DNA of 62,000 bases from the NCBI RefSeq assembly GCF_964340395.1, contig NC_135569.1:8694040-8756039 (forward strand), in the 5' to 3' direction. Positions 54,601 through 62,000 of this stretch are shown here, piece by piece. The notes below the pieces were generated by a model. The model searched no databases, was not told where the DNA came from, and worked only from the letters and a program-made list of their open reading frames with translations. How positions within the stretch are numbered: position 1 is the stretch's first letter; every line of letters starts with the position of its first letter. The DNA comes from Glandiceps talaboti (lineage: Eukaryota > Hemichordata > Enteropneusta > Spengelidae). Both the position numbers and the translations under genes were made by a program.

Positions 54601-54865
54601 CACTTTCGGCGAGAACAGTATCTTAGAAGTAAAAATCACTGGAAGTGGTACAGCTGATAACATAGTCTCGAACGAGGCTGTCAACTTAGCTGGTAAATTA
54701 TCTGTAAGTTGGGATGACACTATGTATATTCCAAGTAAGGGAGATGAGTTTGAAATTATTCAGTTTACAGGGTCTCTAAGTGGCCAATTTTCATTGATTG
54801 AGTCGAGCACTGTAGGATTTGATATTAGTTATGGATCAAGAAATGTAACCCTGACAGTACAGTAA
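33240..54865 (+). CDS. Giant secreted beta-helix repeat protein with PSI-like centre, 13 exons, ~4,866 aa
   Basis: Thirteen exons join with every phase matching (14,601 nt including the stop). A signal peptide (MWRFQSLLLILFISPSMA) leads a module of the type G-x-W-N-D-x-x-x-W-S-x-G-x-V-P-T-x-x-D-D. About 2,450 residues of degenerate short beta-strand repeats follow, then two Cys-rich PSI-like modules (2475-2560), a second copy of the W-N/D-D module and some 2,270 more repeat residues. Recurrent lines are W-x-x-G-x-I-x-G (about 17 times) and F-x-N-x-G-x-[IL]-x-[IV] (dozens). No TM segment or GPI signal is evident. The C-terminus (GDEFEIIQFTGSLSGQFSL...YGSRNVTLTVQ) resembles the ends of bacterial autotransporter-like passenger domains. 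It is probably a right-handed parallel beta-helix acting outside the cell. The function is unknown and no named family is certain. Confidence 0.85.
33738..34680 (+). CDS. Beta-helix gene exon 2
   Basis: Acceptor TTTCCAG, donor GTAATA, phases 1-2, residues 54-367. It completes the first module (DGIYEVTVSSEV) and starts the beta-strand repeats. Confidence 0.9.
34825..35345. mobile_element. Fold-back element expanded by TTGA/CAAT tetranucleotides
   Basis: The outer arms (GCAACAATCATGTTGCAGCA on the left, and GTGGTTGCAGTCAGAC-type sequence on the right) and the inner arms (TTAATTTTTGTGGTGAAATA and its complement) are inverted. The ATTG tract on the left and the CAAT tract on the right are mirror partners. 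Confidence 0.7.
35669..37007 (+). CDS. Beta-helix gene exon 3
   Basis: Acceptor TTACAAG, donor GTAAGT, phases 2-0, residues 368-814. It contains WIWRGGLIQCTG and FIWESGTITGEGN. The donor is about 35 bp before a CTGT microsatellite, and reading past it yields a spurious Ser/Leu/Cys tail. Confidence 0.92.
37049..37166. repeat. (CTGT)n microsatellite
   Basis: Starts about 40 bp after the exon 3 donor of the beta-helix gene. Confidence 0.95.
37352..37687 (+). CDS. Beta-helix gene exon 4
   Basis: Acceptor TTCTAG, donor GTGAGA, phases 0-0, residues 815-926. It contains VWMAGTICGSQFG. Confidence 0.9.
37871..38048 (+). CDS. Beta-helix gene exon 5
   Basis: Acceptor TTCACAG, donor GTAAAG, phases 0-1, residues 927-985. 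Confidence 0.88.
38555..38613. repeat. Hairpin with 24-bp arms
   Basis: Arms GTTACTCAGAGTTTCAC and GTGAAACTCTGAGTAAC, extended outward by ATAAGTT and CGACTTAT, flank an 11-base loop. An AT repeat borders it. Confidence 0.85.
38823..38969 (+). CDS. Beta-helix gene exon 6
   Basis: Acceptor TCCCTAG, donor GTGAGC, phases 1-1, residues 986-1034. It contains VSNRGSFIIENHAVVTSYVR and FENEGVLTL, two typical repeat rungs. Confidence 0.9.
39020..39110. mobile_element. Partial copy of the fold-back MITE
   Basis: Carries CCTGATAAAATTGTTTTATA and AATCCAGAATAAAAATTAAC, like one arm of the 12490-12835 element. Confidence 0.6.
39353..39454 (+). CDS. Beta-helix gene exon 7
   Basis: Acceptor GATATAG, donor GTAATA, phases 1-1, residues 1035-1068. 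Confidence 0.82.
39862..39896. repeat. (CAA)n microsatellite
   Basis: Trinucleotide tract in the intron before exon 8. Confidence 0.95.
40254..44213 (+). CDS. Beta-helix gene exon 8: 3,960-nt exon
   Basis: Acceptor TTTTCAG, donor GTAGGA, phases 1-1, residues 1069-2388 without a stop. It has W-motif lines at about 40570 (LSWFTGNIEGDRG), 41340 (FLWDGGDITGKE), 42095 (FHFTGGTIQSPS) and 43660 (FNWRSGLIQNTN), and many F-x-N-x-G rungs. Only a few cysteines are scattered in it. Confidence 0.95.
44404..44444. mobile_element. Hairpin microelement, second sequence type, with 7-bp target duplication
   Basis: The element at 44411-44437 has arms CATAGACCC and GGGTCTATG. It is flanked on both sides by ATTAAAC. 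It sits in the intron after the 3,960-nt exon of the beta-helix gene. Confidence 0.75.
44787..44873 (+). CDS. Beta-helix gene exon 9
   Basis: Acceptor ATATCAG, donor GTAAGT, phases 1-1, 29 codons (CIGILRVYDGSIELKGGTG). Confidence 0.85.
45106..45276 (+). CDS. Beta-helix gene exon 10
   Basis: Acceptor TTCTCAG, weak donor GTTTGT, phases 1-1, residues 2418-2474. The next intron holds a CAT microsatellite. Confidence 0.8.
45341..45675. repeat. (CAT)n/(CAC)n microsatellite
   Basis: About 335 bp of CAT/CAC/TGC triplets in the intron before the PSI exon. Poly-His, poly-Ser and poly-Met frames here are artefacts. Confidence 0.95.
45828..45959 (+). CDS. Beta-helix gene exon 11: first PSI-like Cys module
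   Basis: Acceptor ATTACAG, donor GTGAGA, phases 1-1. The pattern DECSIITNCTSCVNSCVWNP then C...C...C resembles plexin-semaphorin-integrin (PSI) modules. It sits at the midpoint of the protein. Confidence 0.85.
46043..46271. mobile_element. 225-bp MITE with TA target duplication
   Basis: The ends GGGAACTTGCAA (46045) and TTGCAAGTTCCC (46269) are inverted and flanked by TA. It lies in the intron between the two PSI exons. Confidence 0.75.
46796..49408 (+). CDS. Beta-helix gene exon 12: second PSI-like module and second W-module
   Basis: Acceptor TTTACAG, donor GTAAGC, phases 1-1, residues 2519-3389. It opens with CFGFHSSTSC...DCMWCEW...C...C, a second PSI-like module. GGDWSDANNWFNNSQISDDS follows, a repeat of the exon 1-2 module, then further beta-rungs (LLWRWGSLTGNGN near 47250, LEWKGASIEGDKD near 47900). 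Confidence 0.95.
50120..50400. mobile_element. Fold-back repeat, one and a half copies
   Basis: Two hairpins (GACCTAAGGGTTGTCACTAC...CCTTAGGTC) at 50164-50220 and 50302-50359 are joined by GGCTGAATGAAGAAAATATT, whose complement also lies at about 50132-50150. A related half-hairpin is at 46376-46410. Confidence 0.75.
50433..54865 (+). CDS. Beta-helix gene exon 13: last exon, 4,433 nt
   Basis: Acceptor TTATAG, phase 1 in, stop TAA at 54863-54865, residues 3390-4866. W-motif lines at about 51240, 51930, 52825, 53485 and 53995. A dibasic TRKRDV lies near 52020-52035. The C-terminal 90 residues look like the closing segment of bacterial passenger domains. Confidence 0.95.
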
Positions 54866-55494
54866 TTGCAATGGTCGACTTTAGCCTAGTCCCTTCACTT
54901 ACTATTTAGTCTCAACACTTGTCTAGACATTTTGTATTCGTAATCAATATTTTATTTTATGAGCGTTGGCCAGACAATAGACCTGATCTGATTCAATGAG
55001 ATGGAACTGTACAGTGTAAACATAGTCGATAGACATGAACAGTCAATAGTCGATTTTCTGGTTCCAAGATGCATTGCATGAGAGGACGTCACTTATGTTG
55101 TTATATTTAGTTTTGTTTTGTCTTTATTACGTTTGAAATAACATTTTTATCAGGAAATTATGGAAACACATGTTGACCTCTTTGATTATGAGTGATTTTA
55201 TATAAGAAAGACTAAACGCCATCAATGACAGTGAGAGGTTTTACAAGTGAACCCAGCGTACGTTCAGGTGACAACCATTCCCCAGAGTGTAGCATATGCA
55301 AACCCCTAGGCCCTCAGCATGTACACAATACTATGGCATTGGATGGGGAGACATGCAATGTATCTTGAAACTGGCAACAGATCTATTACAAAGGGAAACA
55401 TTTGATGGTTGACTTTGAGTCACTGTAACATAATAATTTTGAGTTTGACAATAGAATCGCTGGGCAATTGTCGACGTGAGTATTTGTTTATCAT

Positions 55495-55630
55495 TAGTGA
55501 CTTTTATTACATGGGACTTTTATTGTCAGTGACTTTTATTACATGGGACTTTTATTGTCAGTGACTTTTATTACATGGGACTTTTATTGTCAGTGACTTT
55601 TATTACATGGGACTTTTATTGTCAGTAACC
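55495..55630. repeat. About 34-bp minisatellite, four copies
   Basis: Tandem unit TTTTATTACATGGGACTTTT followed by ATTGTCAGTGAC. Confidence 0.92.
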
Positions 55631-56937
55631 TTTGTGTCTCTTTTAGTGTATGTTATCCACTAGCAGTTTTTATGTAGTGTTCAGCGCCTATGAACTTTTA
55701 GCATATGTGGAGTTTTATGAGTGTTATTTTTCTTTTATTAGTATATTATTTGGCCAAAATCAACCAAGTGAAGGGTCTAGGCACCAAGAGCCCAGGCTTA
55801 GCTAGTTATGTTTATGACAAAATTAAAACAACAAAAACAACAGCAAACATATCAGCACAGACAAATGTGACATATGTACAGCAGATTGGTTACTAGAATT
55901 ACAATGCGGTAACCGTGCACAATTGCCCAATATGAAATGGTTCTTGTTACTAATCCAGAAGGAGTGAGACTAGGTCCTATCAGCCAAATGTATACTATTG
56001 TGGGACTCTGGTGTTTTCAAAACTGTTAAAAGCATGCCAATTTGACTGCTGATGAATAAAAAATCCGTCATTGCAACAAATATGCTTAGAACTCATATAT
56101 TCACCAACTCAATTGACATCCCAGTCACTAGGAAGGCTGCATTCTGACAATGTCCAAGTCATACTTTGTGGCATCAAAAAATAAAACCAGGTTTTCTGAT
56201 CAATGCAGGCACCAAGTAATTTAACATCGTAATGGACCAATCTCCACTTTCACCATCCTGACTAACACAGTACTGATGTCATAGGACAGCCAAAGCTCCT
56301 CAAAACAGGTGATTACTAATGAGAACCATTTCATATAGGATGATTACAAACGGTGAACATGTTGTAGTTCTCGTAATTACTCTGCCCGCTGTAGATCTGT
56401 CAAGTTTGTCAGTGCTGACATATTTGTTGTTATTATTGTCTATCTGTATGTTTGTTTATTTTTGTTTCGTCGTAAACATAAATAGCTAAGCCTGGGCTCC
56501 ATGTGGTCTAGGTAAACACTATATATGTTGACTACAAGGTGTCCAATCCATGTAATACCATTGTGAATGTATGTATGTATTTCAAGAATTTATCTATTGT
56601 AACATTCCATGTCAATTGTTTTGACAACTTGATTTTAATAATAGTGTAAAAAAGCCATTGAAATTTTGATTTACACAAATATGTATGTGCACATGCATAT
56701 GTGAATACACATCCATCCATCCATCCATCCATCCACACACATGTATCCATTTTTTACATGGTGTTTGGTGGTGGTGATGGTGTTGTGTGGGGGTTAAGCA
56801 TGGTCCCTAATCATTACTTGAGCATCAAGATGTTTAAAATCTTATTGTATTTAGAAGACTATCAAATAGTTAGTGTATACTTTACAGAATATCACCCATT
56901 AAGAGTTATGTGTGTAAACTGTAAGATACATTGTGTT

Positions 56938-56995
56938 ATTCCGCCCTCACTGGCACCTCTCTTGTGACCGATGTGTGAGGGCGCCCCGTCACGCG
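56938..56995 (+). repeat. Fragment of the same retrotransposon 3' end
   Basis: Carries GACCGATGTGTGAGGGCGCC, matching the tail downstream of the ORF2 remnant at 5717-5840. Confidence 0.6.
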
Positions 56996-57289
56996 TTAAT
57001 TATTTTACATGTTGATAGTTGTATATTTTATATGTCGTTGAGTCGATACTTTTTACACGGTTTTCATACTCTTTGATGTATCTTTATTTTTTACCAATAA
57101 TATTGCATATAATTAATGTTTAGGGTCATATAACATGTGATTTTAGGTTGTTGTTTTTACAATTAAATAACTTTAGTGTCGTTCACAACCATTACGACAG
57201 TCATCAAACTGGACCGACTGACATTTTGTATGAGATTTATACATGAGTTAATAATCTTTCATATCTTTTATATGAATCGACAGATCACA

Positions 57290-57395
57290 TCAGAATGGCC
57301 ATATGGATGGAAATGTGTATAGTTTTAATTTGGAATTGATAAAACAACTTTACTAGGTTTATCTACATGGGAAAAAATGTGAAACGGCATATCCA
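57290..57395. mobile_element. Partial copy of the fold-back MITE
   Basis: Carries AATGGCCATATGGATGG and GATAAAACAACTTTACTAGG, like one arm of the 12490-12835 element. Confidence 0.55.
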
Positions 57396-59108
57396 AGTCT
57401 CTTTGTAACACAAAATGAATATGTATCTTTATAGCCCTGGCCGGCCATATGTGTAGATTATTGCTTATGTACGGGGAGTAATTTGTAAATAAACTTTTCA
57501 AGCACAAGTTATGACGTCACATCAAGTGTGTGCTAGACTCACTCATGTTTCATGGATATTTTTGTTCTTCATTTGAATAATTAAAAAATATATAAGTGTG
57601 TTCGTTTGTGAGAAATAGCGTGACCTAAGTGAATGATTGCGAAAAGTCGGATGAACGCCGTGAGGGACTAATAGTATAACTGGGAAAAATAAGATAAAAA
57701 TGTTGCAGATATTTTTTCTTTACAAAACTAAAAATGGATAATAAACTTAAAACATTTGAAGAATATAAGACTTAAAAAAATCTCCCGAGGGATTGGTGCT
57801 TTCTGTACATACATCAGTGTAGGTCTACCACCGGTTATACAATACGTCTTTCGTCGTCTGCGCTTTGCTTAGATATTTGAACGTCACTTTAGCAAATTAA
57901 GAATAGATGGGATCCGGAGGGGAATCGATAGTTGATTGCGCTGACTGGACGCAAGTAGTTACGCAAAGTATGTTCATGGCGATTGACAGGAATTGGGCCT
58001 AGCATTATTCAGTCGGATTTTTGAATTGTCCAACGCAAACCACACAAATGATCACGACGTACGTCGTACATGTCGTAAGCGTCGTAAGAGCATGTCGTGA
58101 ACTGCGCCCGCACACGACTGCCGACTGAACCGGCCGTAGACTATCACGTGACAGTCACATGTCTTGTTGCAGACGACATTTTCTGTCAACGTCAAAACAA
58201 TCGGCAATCCTGTCAAATTATTTGCCTTCTTTAATATAGAAACTAACTATAGTGTGCGGTTTACTCTCATAATTTCGGCACATTTCATACTACAGCTAGA
58301 ACATATGTAAAGGTTAGTACTTGGATATATTTGTTTATATCCAAAATTATTAGTGTTTAGATCTAATCTTTATGTCATGTCAGCTGACGACAGTGACGTT
58401 TCTCAGTGTCCAAATATTCAATCATAATTCGGGAGTGAAAAGTTAGAGTCAAGGACTCGAAGTATTTCTTTGCGTCGATTTTTGTGAATGCTAATCAATT
58501 CTGCTACGAATATAAAGAAACAAGACTTCTTGATTATATGAAGGACACATTCGTAGTAATAATAGTTGTATGAGTCCATAACTATAACTAGTAAAGTAGT
58601 ATTCGCTCATATTATAAATCTATTCCAGGCATGATTACATGTCCCTGTCATTCATCCCACTTTCTGAAAATGATAACAGTCGCCGCAATTCAAGTTCACG
58701 AACTGAACATTCACACTGTGCTTATGTTACGTAGCAATATTTCTCTTTCAAATGTTTGTTGATTTTGTCTTACTTAAGTTAAATATTCACTCAAAAATGT
58801 AAATGTGAGATCGAGTATTAAATTTGTCTAAAAAAGAAAAGAAAAGAAAAAAAAGTTTAAAAGAATGAGACAGTATACTGACAAACATGTGAAAAAAATT
58901 AAAACAACTGTTTGTCTGTCTCATCCGACTCCAAGGCAACATATTGAAAATGACAGTTGTAGCGGGAAACAACCTTCAATTTTGTGCATAGTATGAAAAT
59001 CTCTGGTTTACTGAAGAGCATAATTGCTCACTCTTTTCTTCATTTGAAATGCACAGGAGGTAAATAATAGTTCTACTCCTAGCTATATTCATTACATTTG
59101 ATGATAGC

Positions 59109-59187
59109 ATGGCAGTCTCTCAAATGATGTCGATCAGTTTCATGGATGGAGGGCCAGAAGAGATCCAGAAGTTGTTACAAAATTTAG
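59109..59187 (+). CDS. Coiled-coil gene exon 1
   Basis: ATG at 59109, 26 codons (SFMDGGPEEIQKLLQNL), donor GTAAGT, phase 1. An overlapping ATG 8 nt upstream is in another frame. Confidence 0.7.
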
Positions 59188-59544
59188 GTAAGTTAAATTT
59201 TGTATTATTTAATGGGAATACAAGGCTAACAAGCCTACTCCGGAGTGTAGTTGGGCATAGTAGACATGTAAACTACACTTCCATTAACAATAGGAAACCT
59301 ACCTTGCAGGCACAACAATTTATAGTTTTAAAAATATGTATAAAAAAATTCAGTGATAAACCCATATATATATACCCAACTACTGTATGTCACATTCAGC
59401 CTCTATCTGCTACTCTGCCATCTAGTGGCAGTGAGTGAACAAGGTTAGAGGTTCTAGTTGAAAGCTTTCGTGAACACTTTCATATTTGCAGTAGTGTGAA
59501 ATTGGTTAAAAACAATTTTCAGAATGTATACCACGCTTTAAGAA

Positions 59545-59602
<58 letters not shown>

Positions 59603-62000
59603 TGTGTGTCTGTATGTCTGTGTGCGTGTCTGTGTGTCTGTGTGTCTCTGTGTGTGTGCATGTCTACGTGTGTGTGTCTGTGTGTGTACATGTTTGTGTG
59701 TTTGTGTAAATGTGTGAACTCTTTCAAGTTTCAGTTTCCAGTCACAATAATTTATGATACTCTTATTATATTTTCTTCAGAGTTTGAAAACAAACAACAT
59801 TTAATATTAATAGATAAGGAAAATCAGCAAATTGAAGGTAAGTATAAAAAACACTACTCACTACTGCAATTAAATGTACCATAGAAATGTCTTTCAGCTC
59901 AAGTACTGTCTATCAAACCGTAGTAATGCCTTCTTTGCCAAATATGGAATGTTCTGAATATGACCAGAATTTTGAAAAACTAGTTCACAAATTATAATGT
60001 AGATCATTTCAAACCATTGGTGAGCCACAAAATCATAACTACTTAGTATTAGACAAAATCATGACCACTCAGTATATTGATGTAAACCCCTCTGTGCAAC
60101 TATTAAAATAAAATTTCAGATAGTACTAAATGAATGCCCTTTTCATGCACAATGTTCTAATGTTAAATAAATATAAAAAGTAAAATCTTGGATATAGAAA
60201 TTTTTTTAAAATCTGGATGTATGATTAGCATATGTTTTAAGTCAGACCACCACTGGTCTGAGGTTTTAAACTTGACCTACAATGTAATCTGATATTAAAA
60301 TGAACTGTCTATAGCAATTGATGCGGAGATCAAGACTAGGCTGAATGAAATACAGCAATTCCAGGATTCAACCACCCAGTTGGATGACCAAACAAAGAGA
60401 GTTCATCGACAGTTCAAACAGAACAGAGAAATTTTTGAAAGGTAAAATTAGTGTAATGTGTTGGCAGCTTAGTCACAAGGGATATATGAATGAACGAAAG
60501 ATGGCTTGATGTGAGAATACCCAGCCTGCACTCTATGTACAATGGCAGAATGAAAAGTGTTGACTTTGCCTTTTTGTGGAGATCGGGAATAAAACATTTA
60601 CTACCTGCAAAAACTTTGGTATTGGCTGTTGTCAAGTAAAAACACCATACATCCTGACCAATGATGACTTTTCTTGATTCAGGAGAAATTGACTGAGTGA
60701 TCAGTCTATAGTATAGAAGTAGTAATCACAGTTGAAATGAAAACAATCAAGTCTTTATAATTGTGTGATCATACATTGTATATACCCTTACTGAAATGAC
60801 AGTTATTTATTGAGCTGCAACAGCTATTGTTAAGACTTCAGATAGCCAGCTGCAGAAAGTCTTATTTTGTACAAGTTTTTAGCTGCAGGCTCACGTCACA
60901 ATAGCTCACAGAAAGACAACTGGCAGACATCATTTCTACAGCTTTACATGCTTCTGTCAGACTCCAAACAGACTTCAGACAGACTCCTGACACTGACAGA
61001 CTTGCAGGTCTCGTAGGAACAGTTCTGATGACATACTGCTTTCTGGTTGTAACAATGTTATATATGTATTGTTGTAATTTCCATTACCGGTAGATTGACA
61101 GATGGTGTAAACCACCATAATTAAAGAGATACTAGGTACTTGTACATGGAATAGCTGGATAATTTACCTACATTTCCTGTATTTTTTCACCACAGTGTGA
61201 AGAAAACTGAGGTGGTTTGGATGGAACATGGACAAGCTCTGCAGAAGACATTGGAAAGGAATTCAATGACATGGGAACAAGACAAGTAAGTGACATTATG
61301 AGTTATATATCATTGTTAAAACCTTGCAAAAGATAACCAATGCATGTACTATAAATTTGATCAATACCGGATATAACATGATGTGACACTTCTTGTAATG
61401 TGCTCCTCCAGATCAGAACAAAAAGCAGCTGTGATGCACTATGAGAATATATGGCAAAGTTATGAACGAAAGTATGAAAGTGGTCAGTTGGCAAAACAGC
61501 TGAGAGAACAACAGGCCTTACTCAGTGGATCAAAGGAAAAAGCAGATGGAACTACTCAAAGAGTAGAGGAACTTAGATCAACAATTAATAACTTGAAGAT
61601 GATGAGAGGTTAGTCATTTGAAGATGTCTTGAAGACTCTTGTTATCTGAGGAAGTTTTCTTGATGTGGATAACTTTTATGTGGATATGAAACTATCCTGA
61701 CTACTATCAGAGGTAGAATTAGGAGGTTCTTTTGTACTCCTGTAAACAGGACGTTGTGAGCAATCTGTTAACTGTAAAATAGTGCCAATGGCATTGTGCA
61801 CAACTGTTATTGTAAGAGGATGTTCCTTTTAGTATGTAAGTCTGCCAAGTAGTTTTGAAGTGTGTGATTTTAAATAATGTCCATATCAATCATTTGTATA
61901 ATCTTTTTATCAACATTTCTTCACCAGATCGACCCCAAAAAATCCCACTAAATTTCAGAATAATTAGCATTGGAGAGATGTTTGACAAGAAATCACATTT
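59109..62000 (+). CDS. Coiled-coil protein, possible SIX6OS1 (C14orf39) homologue, 5' part
   Basis: Six exons with consistent phases give about 207 residues before the window ends. The peptide is Gln/Glu/Lys-rich and predicted mostly helical. Exons 3-5 carry AIDAEIKTRLNEIQQFQD and HYENIWQSYERKYESGQLAK. The second line has the spacing Y-x-x-x-x-x-x-Y-x-x-K-Y of vertebrate SIX6OS1 (Y-K-E-V-L-K-Q-Y-Q-L-K-Y-S), and the first resembles its I-x-A-T-D-E-E-I region. SIX6OS1 works with SYCE1 in the central element of the meiotic synaptonemal complex. The similarity is by eye; another coiled-coil family is possible, so no symbol is given. Confidence 0.5.
59549..59710. repeat. (GT)n microsatellite
   Basis: Pure GT to about 59600, then GTCT/GTGC variants, in the first intron of gene 3. 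Confidence 0.95.
59781..59837 (+). CDS. Coiled-coil gene exon 2
   Basis: Acceptor TTCTTCAG, donor GTAAGT, phases 1-1, 19 codons (FENKQHLILIDKENQQIE). Confidence 0.7.
60234..60269. mobile_element. 22-bp hairpin microelement with 7-bp target duplication
   Basis: The element at 60241-60262 has arms GTCAGACCA and TGGTCTGAG. It is flanked on both sides by GTTTTAA. Confidence 0.8.
60315..60441 (+). CDS. Coiled-coil gene exon 3
   Basis: Acceptor CTATAG, donor GTAAAA, phases 1-2. Helical and charged (IKTRLNEIQQFQDSTTQLDD). Confidence 0.8.
61196..61285 (+). CDS. Coiled-coil gene exon 4
   Basis: Acceptor CACCACAG, donor GTAAGT, phases 2-2 (VVWMEHGQALQKTLERNSMT). Confidence 0.8.
61412..61608 (+). CDS. 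Coiled-coil gene exon 5
   Basis: Acceptor CCTCCAG, donor GTTAGT, phases 2-1. Holds the Y-x6-Y-x3-Y pattern (HYENIWQSYERKYESGQLAK) and a long heptad-like tail. Confidence 0.85.
61928..62000 (+). CDS. Coiled-coil gene exon 6, cut by window end
   Basis: Acceptor TTCACCAG, phase 1 in, open to the window edge (RPQKIPLNFRIISIGEMFDK). Confidence 0.7.

Larger units (their letters stand above)
54866..59108. other. Region between genes 2 and 3
   Basis: Probably begins with the 3' UTR of gene 2; AATAAA occurs at about 56054, but I cannot say which site is used. Contents: a 34-bp minisatellite, an ATCC tract (about 56709-56735), a retrotransposon tail fragment, a partial MITE, and a locally GC-richer stretch (about 57880-58260) with TATCACGTGACAG that may belong to the promoter of gene 3. 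No supported gene. Confidence 0.55.

Noticed and set aside
55705-55896. 63-codon ORF with a hydrophobic start (MWSFMSVIFLLLVYYLAK)
   Set aside because: It lies in the probable 3' UTR of gene 2 with no partner exon, conserved motif or codon signal.

Overview
The window is animal genomic DNA: AT-rich, dense in microsatellites and fold-back repeats, with short phase-coherent exons bounded by GT..AG. No bacterial or organellar gene organisation is present. An invertebrate deuterostome fits best and a lancelet (amphioxus) is my first guess. The guess rests on the teneurin-family gene, a candidate meiotic coiled-coil gene, and a minisatellite that reiterates an exon-intron junction, a type I recall from amphioxus genes. 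The species is an inference.

Three genes can be built exon by exon. (1) Minus strand, 22920 down to 872 and running off the left edge: 28 coding exons whose phases all agree, giving the first ~1,428 residues of a teneurin-like type II membrane protein. The order is a short cytoplasmic tail, a TM helix, a Ser/Thr-rich stalk, eight EGF modules (one exon each), a Cys-rich segment, a transthyretin-like fold, an extra RHS-type module with a Gly-Asp repeat, a plug region and the start of the NHL propeller. (2) Plus strand, 33240 to 54865: 13 exons, again with every phase matching, coding for a ~4,866-residue protein with a signal peptide. It is built of degenerate beta-strand repeats like the passenger domains of bacterial surface proteins, with two PSI-like Cys knots in the middle. 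(3) Plus strand from 59109 to the right edge: the first six exons of a coiled-coil protein resembling SIX6OS1 (C14orf39), a synaptonemal-complex central-element protein.

Genes 1 and 2 are divergently arranged with about 10.3 kb between their start codons; genes 2 and 3 are in tandem. The 10.3-kb spacer (22921-33239) holds only simple repeats and small transposons that I could recognise. Introns carry layered mobile elements. A Harbinger-like element (17510-19424) contains a fold-back element, which itself contains a MULE-like fold-back MITE. A LINE 3' end lies at 5717-5840. There are also several fold-back MITEs and a family of 22-39-bp hairpins flanked by 7-bp target duplications.

Genes 1 and 2 both encode extracellular proteins with modules resembling bacterial surface proteins (RHS shell; beta-helix passenger). 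A functional link between them is speculation. All exon models are read by eye from splice signals, phase continuity and remembered family motifs; no alignment was run.
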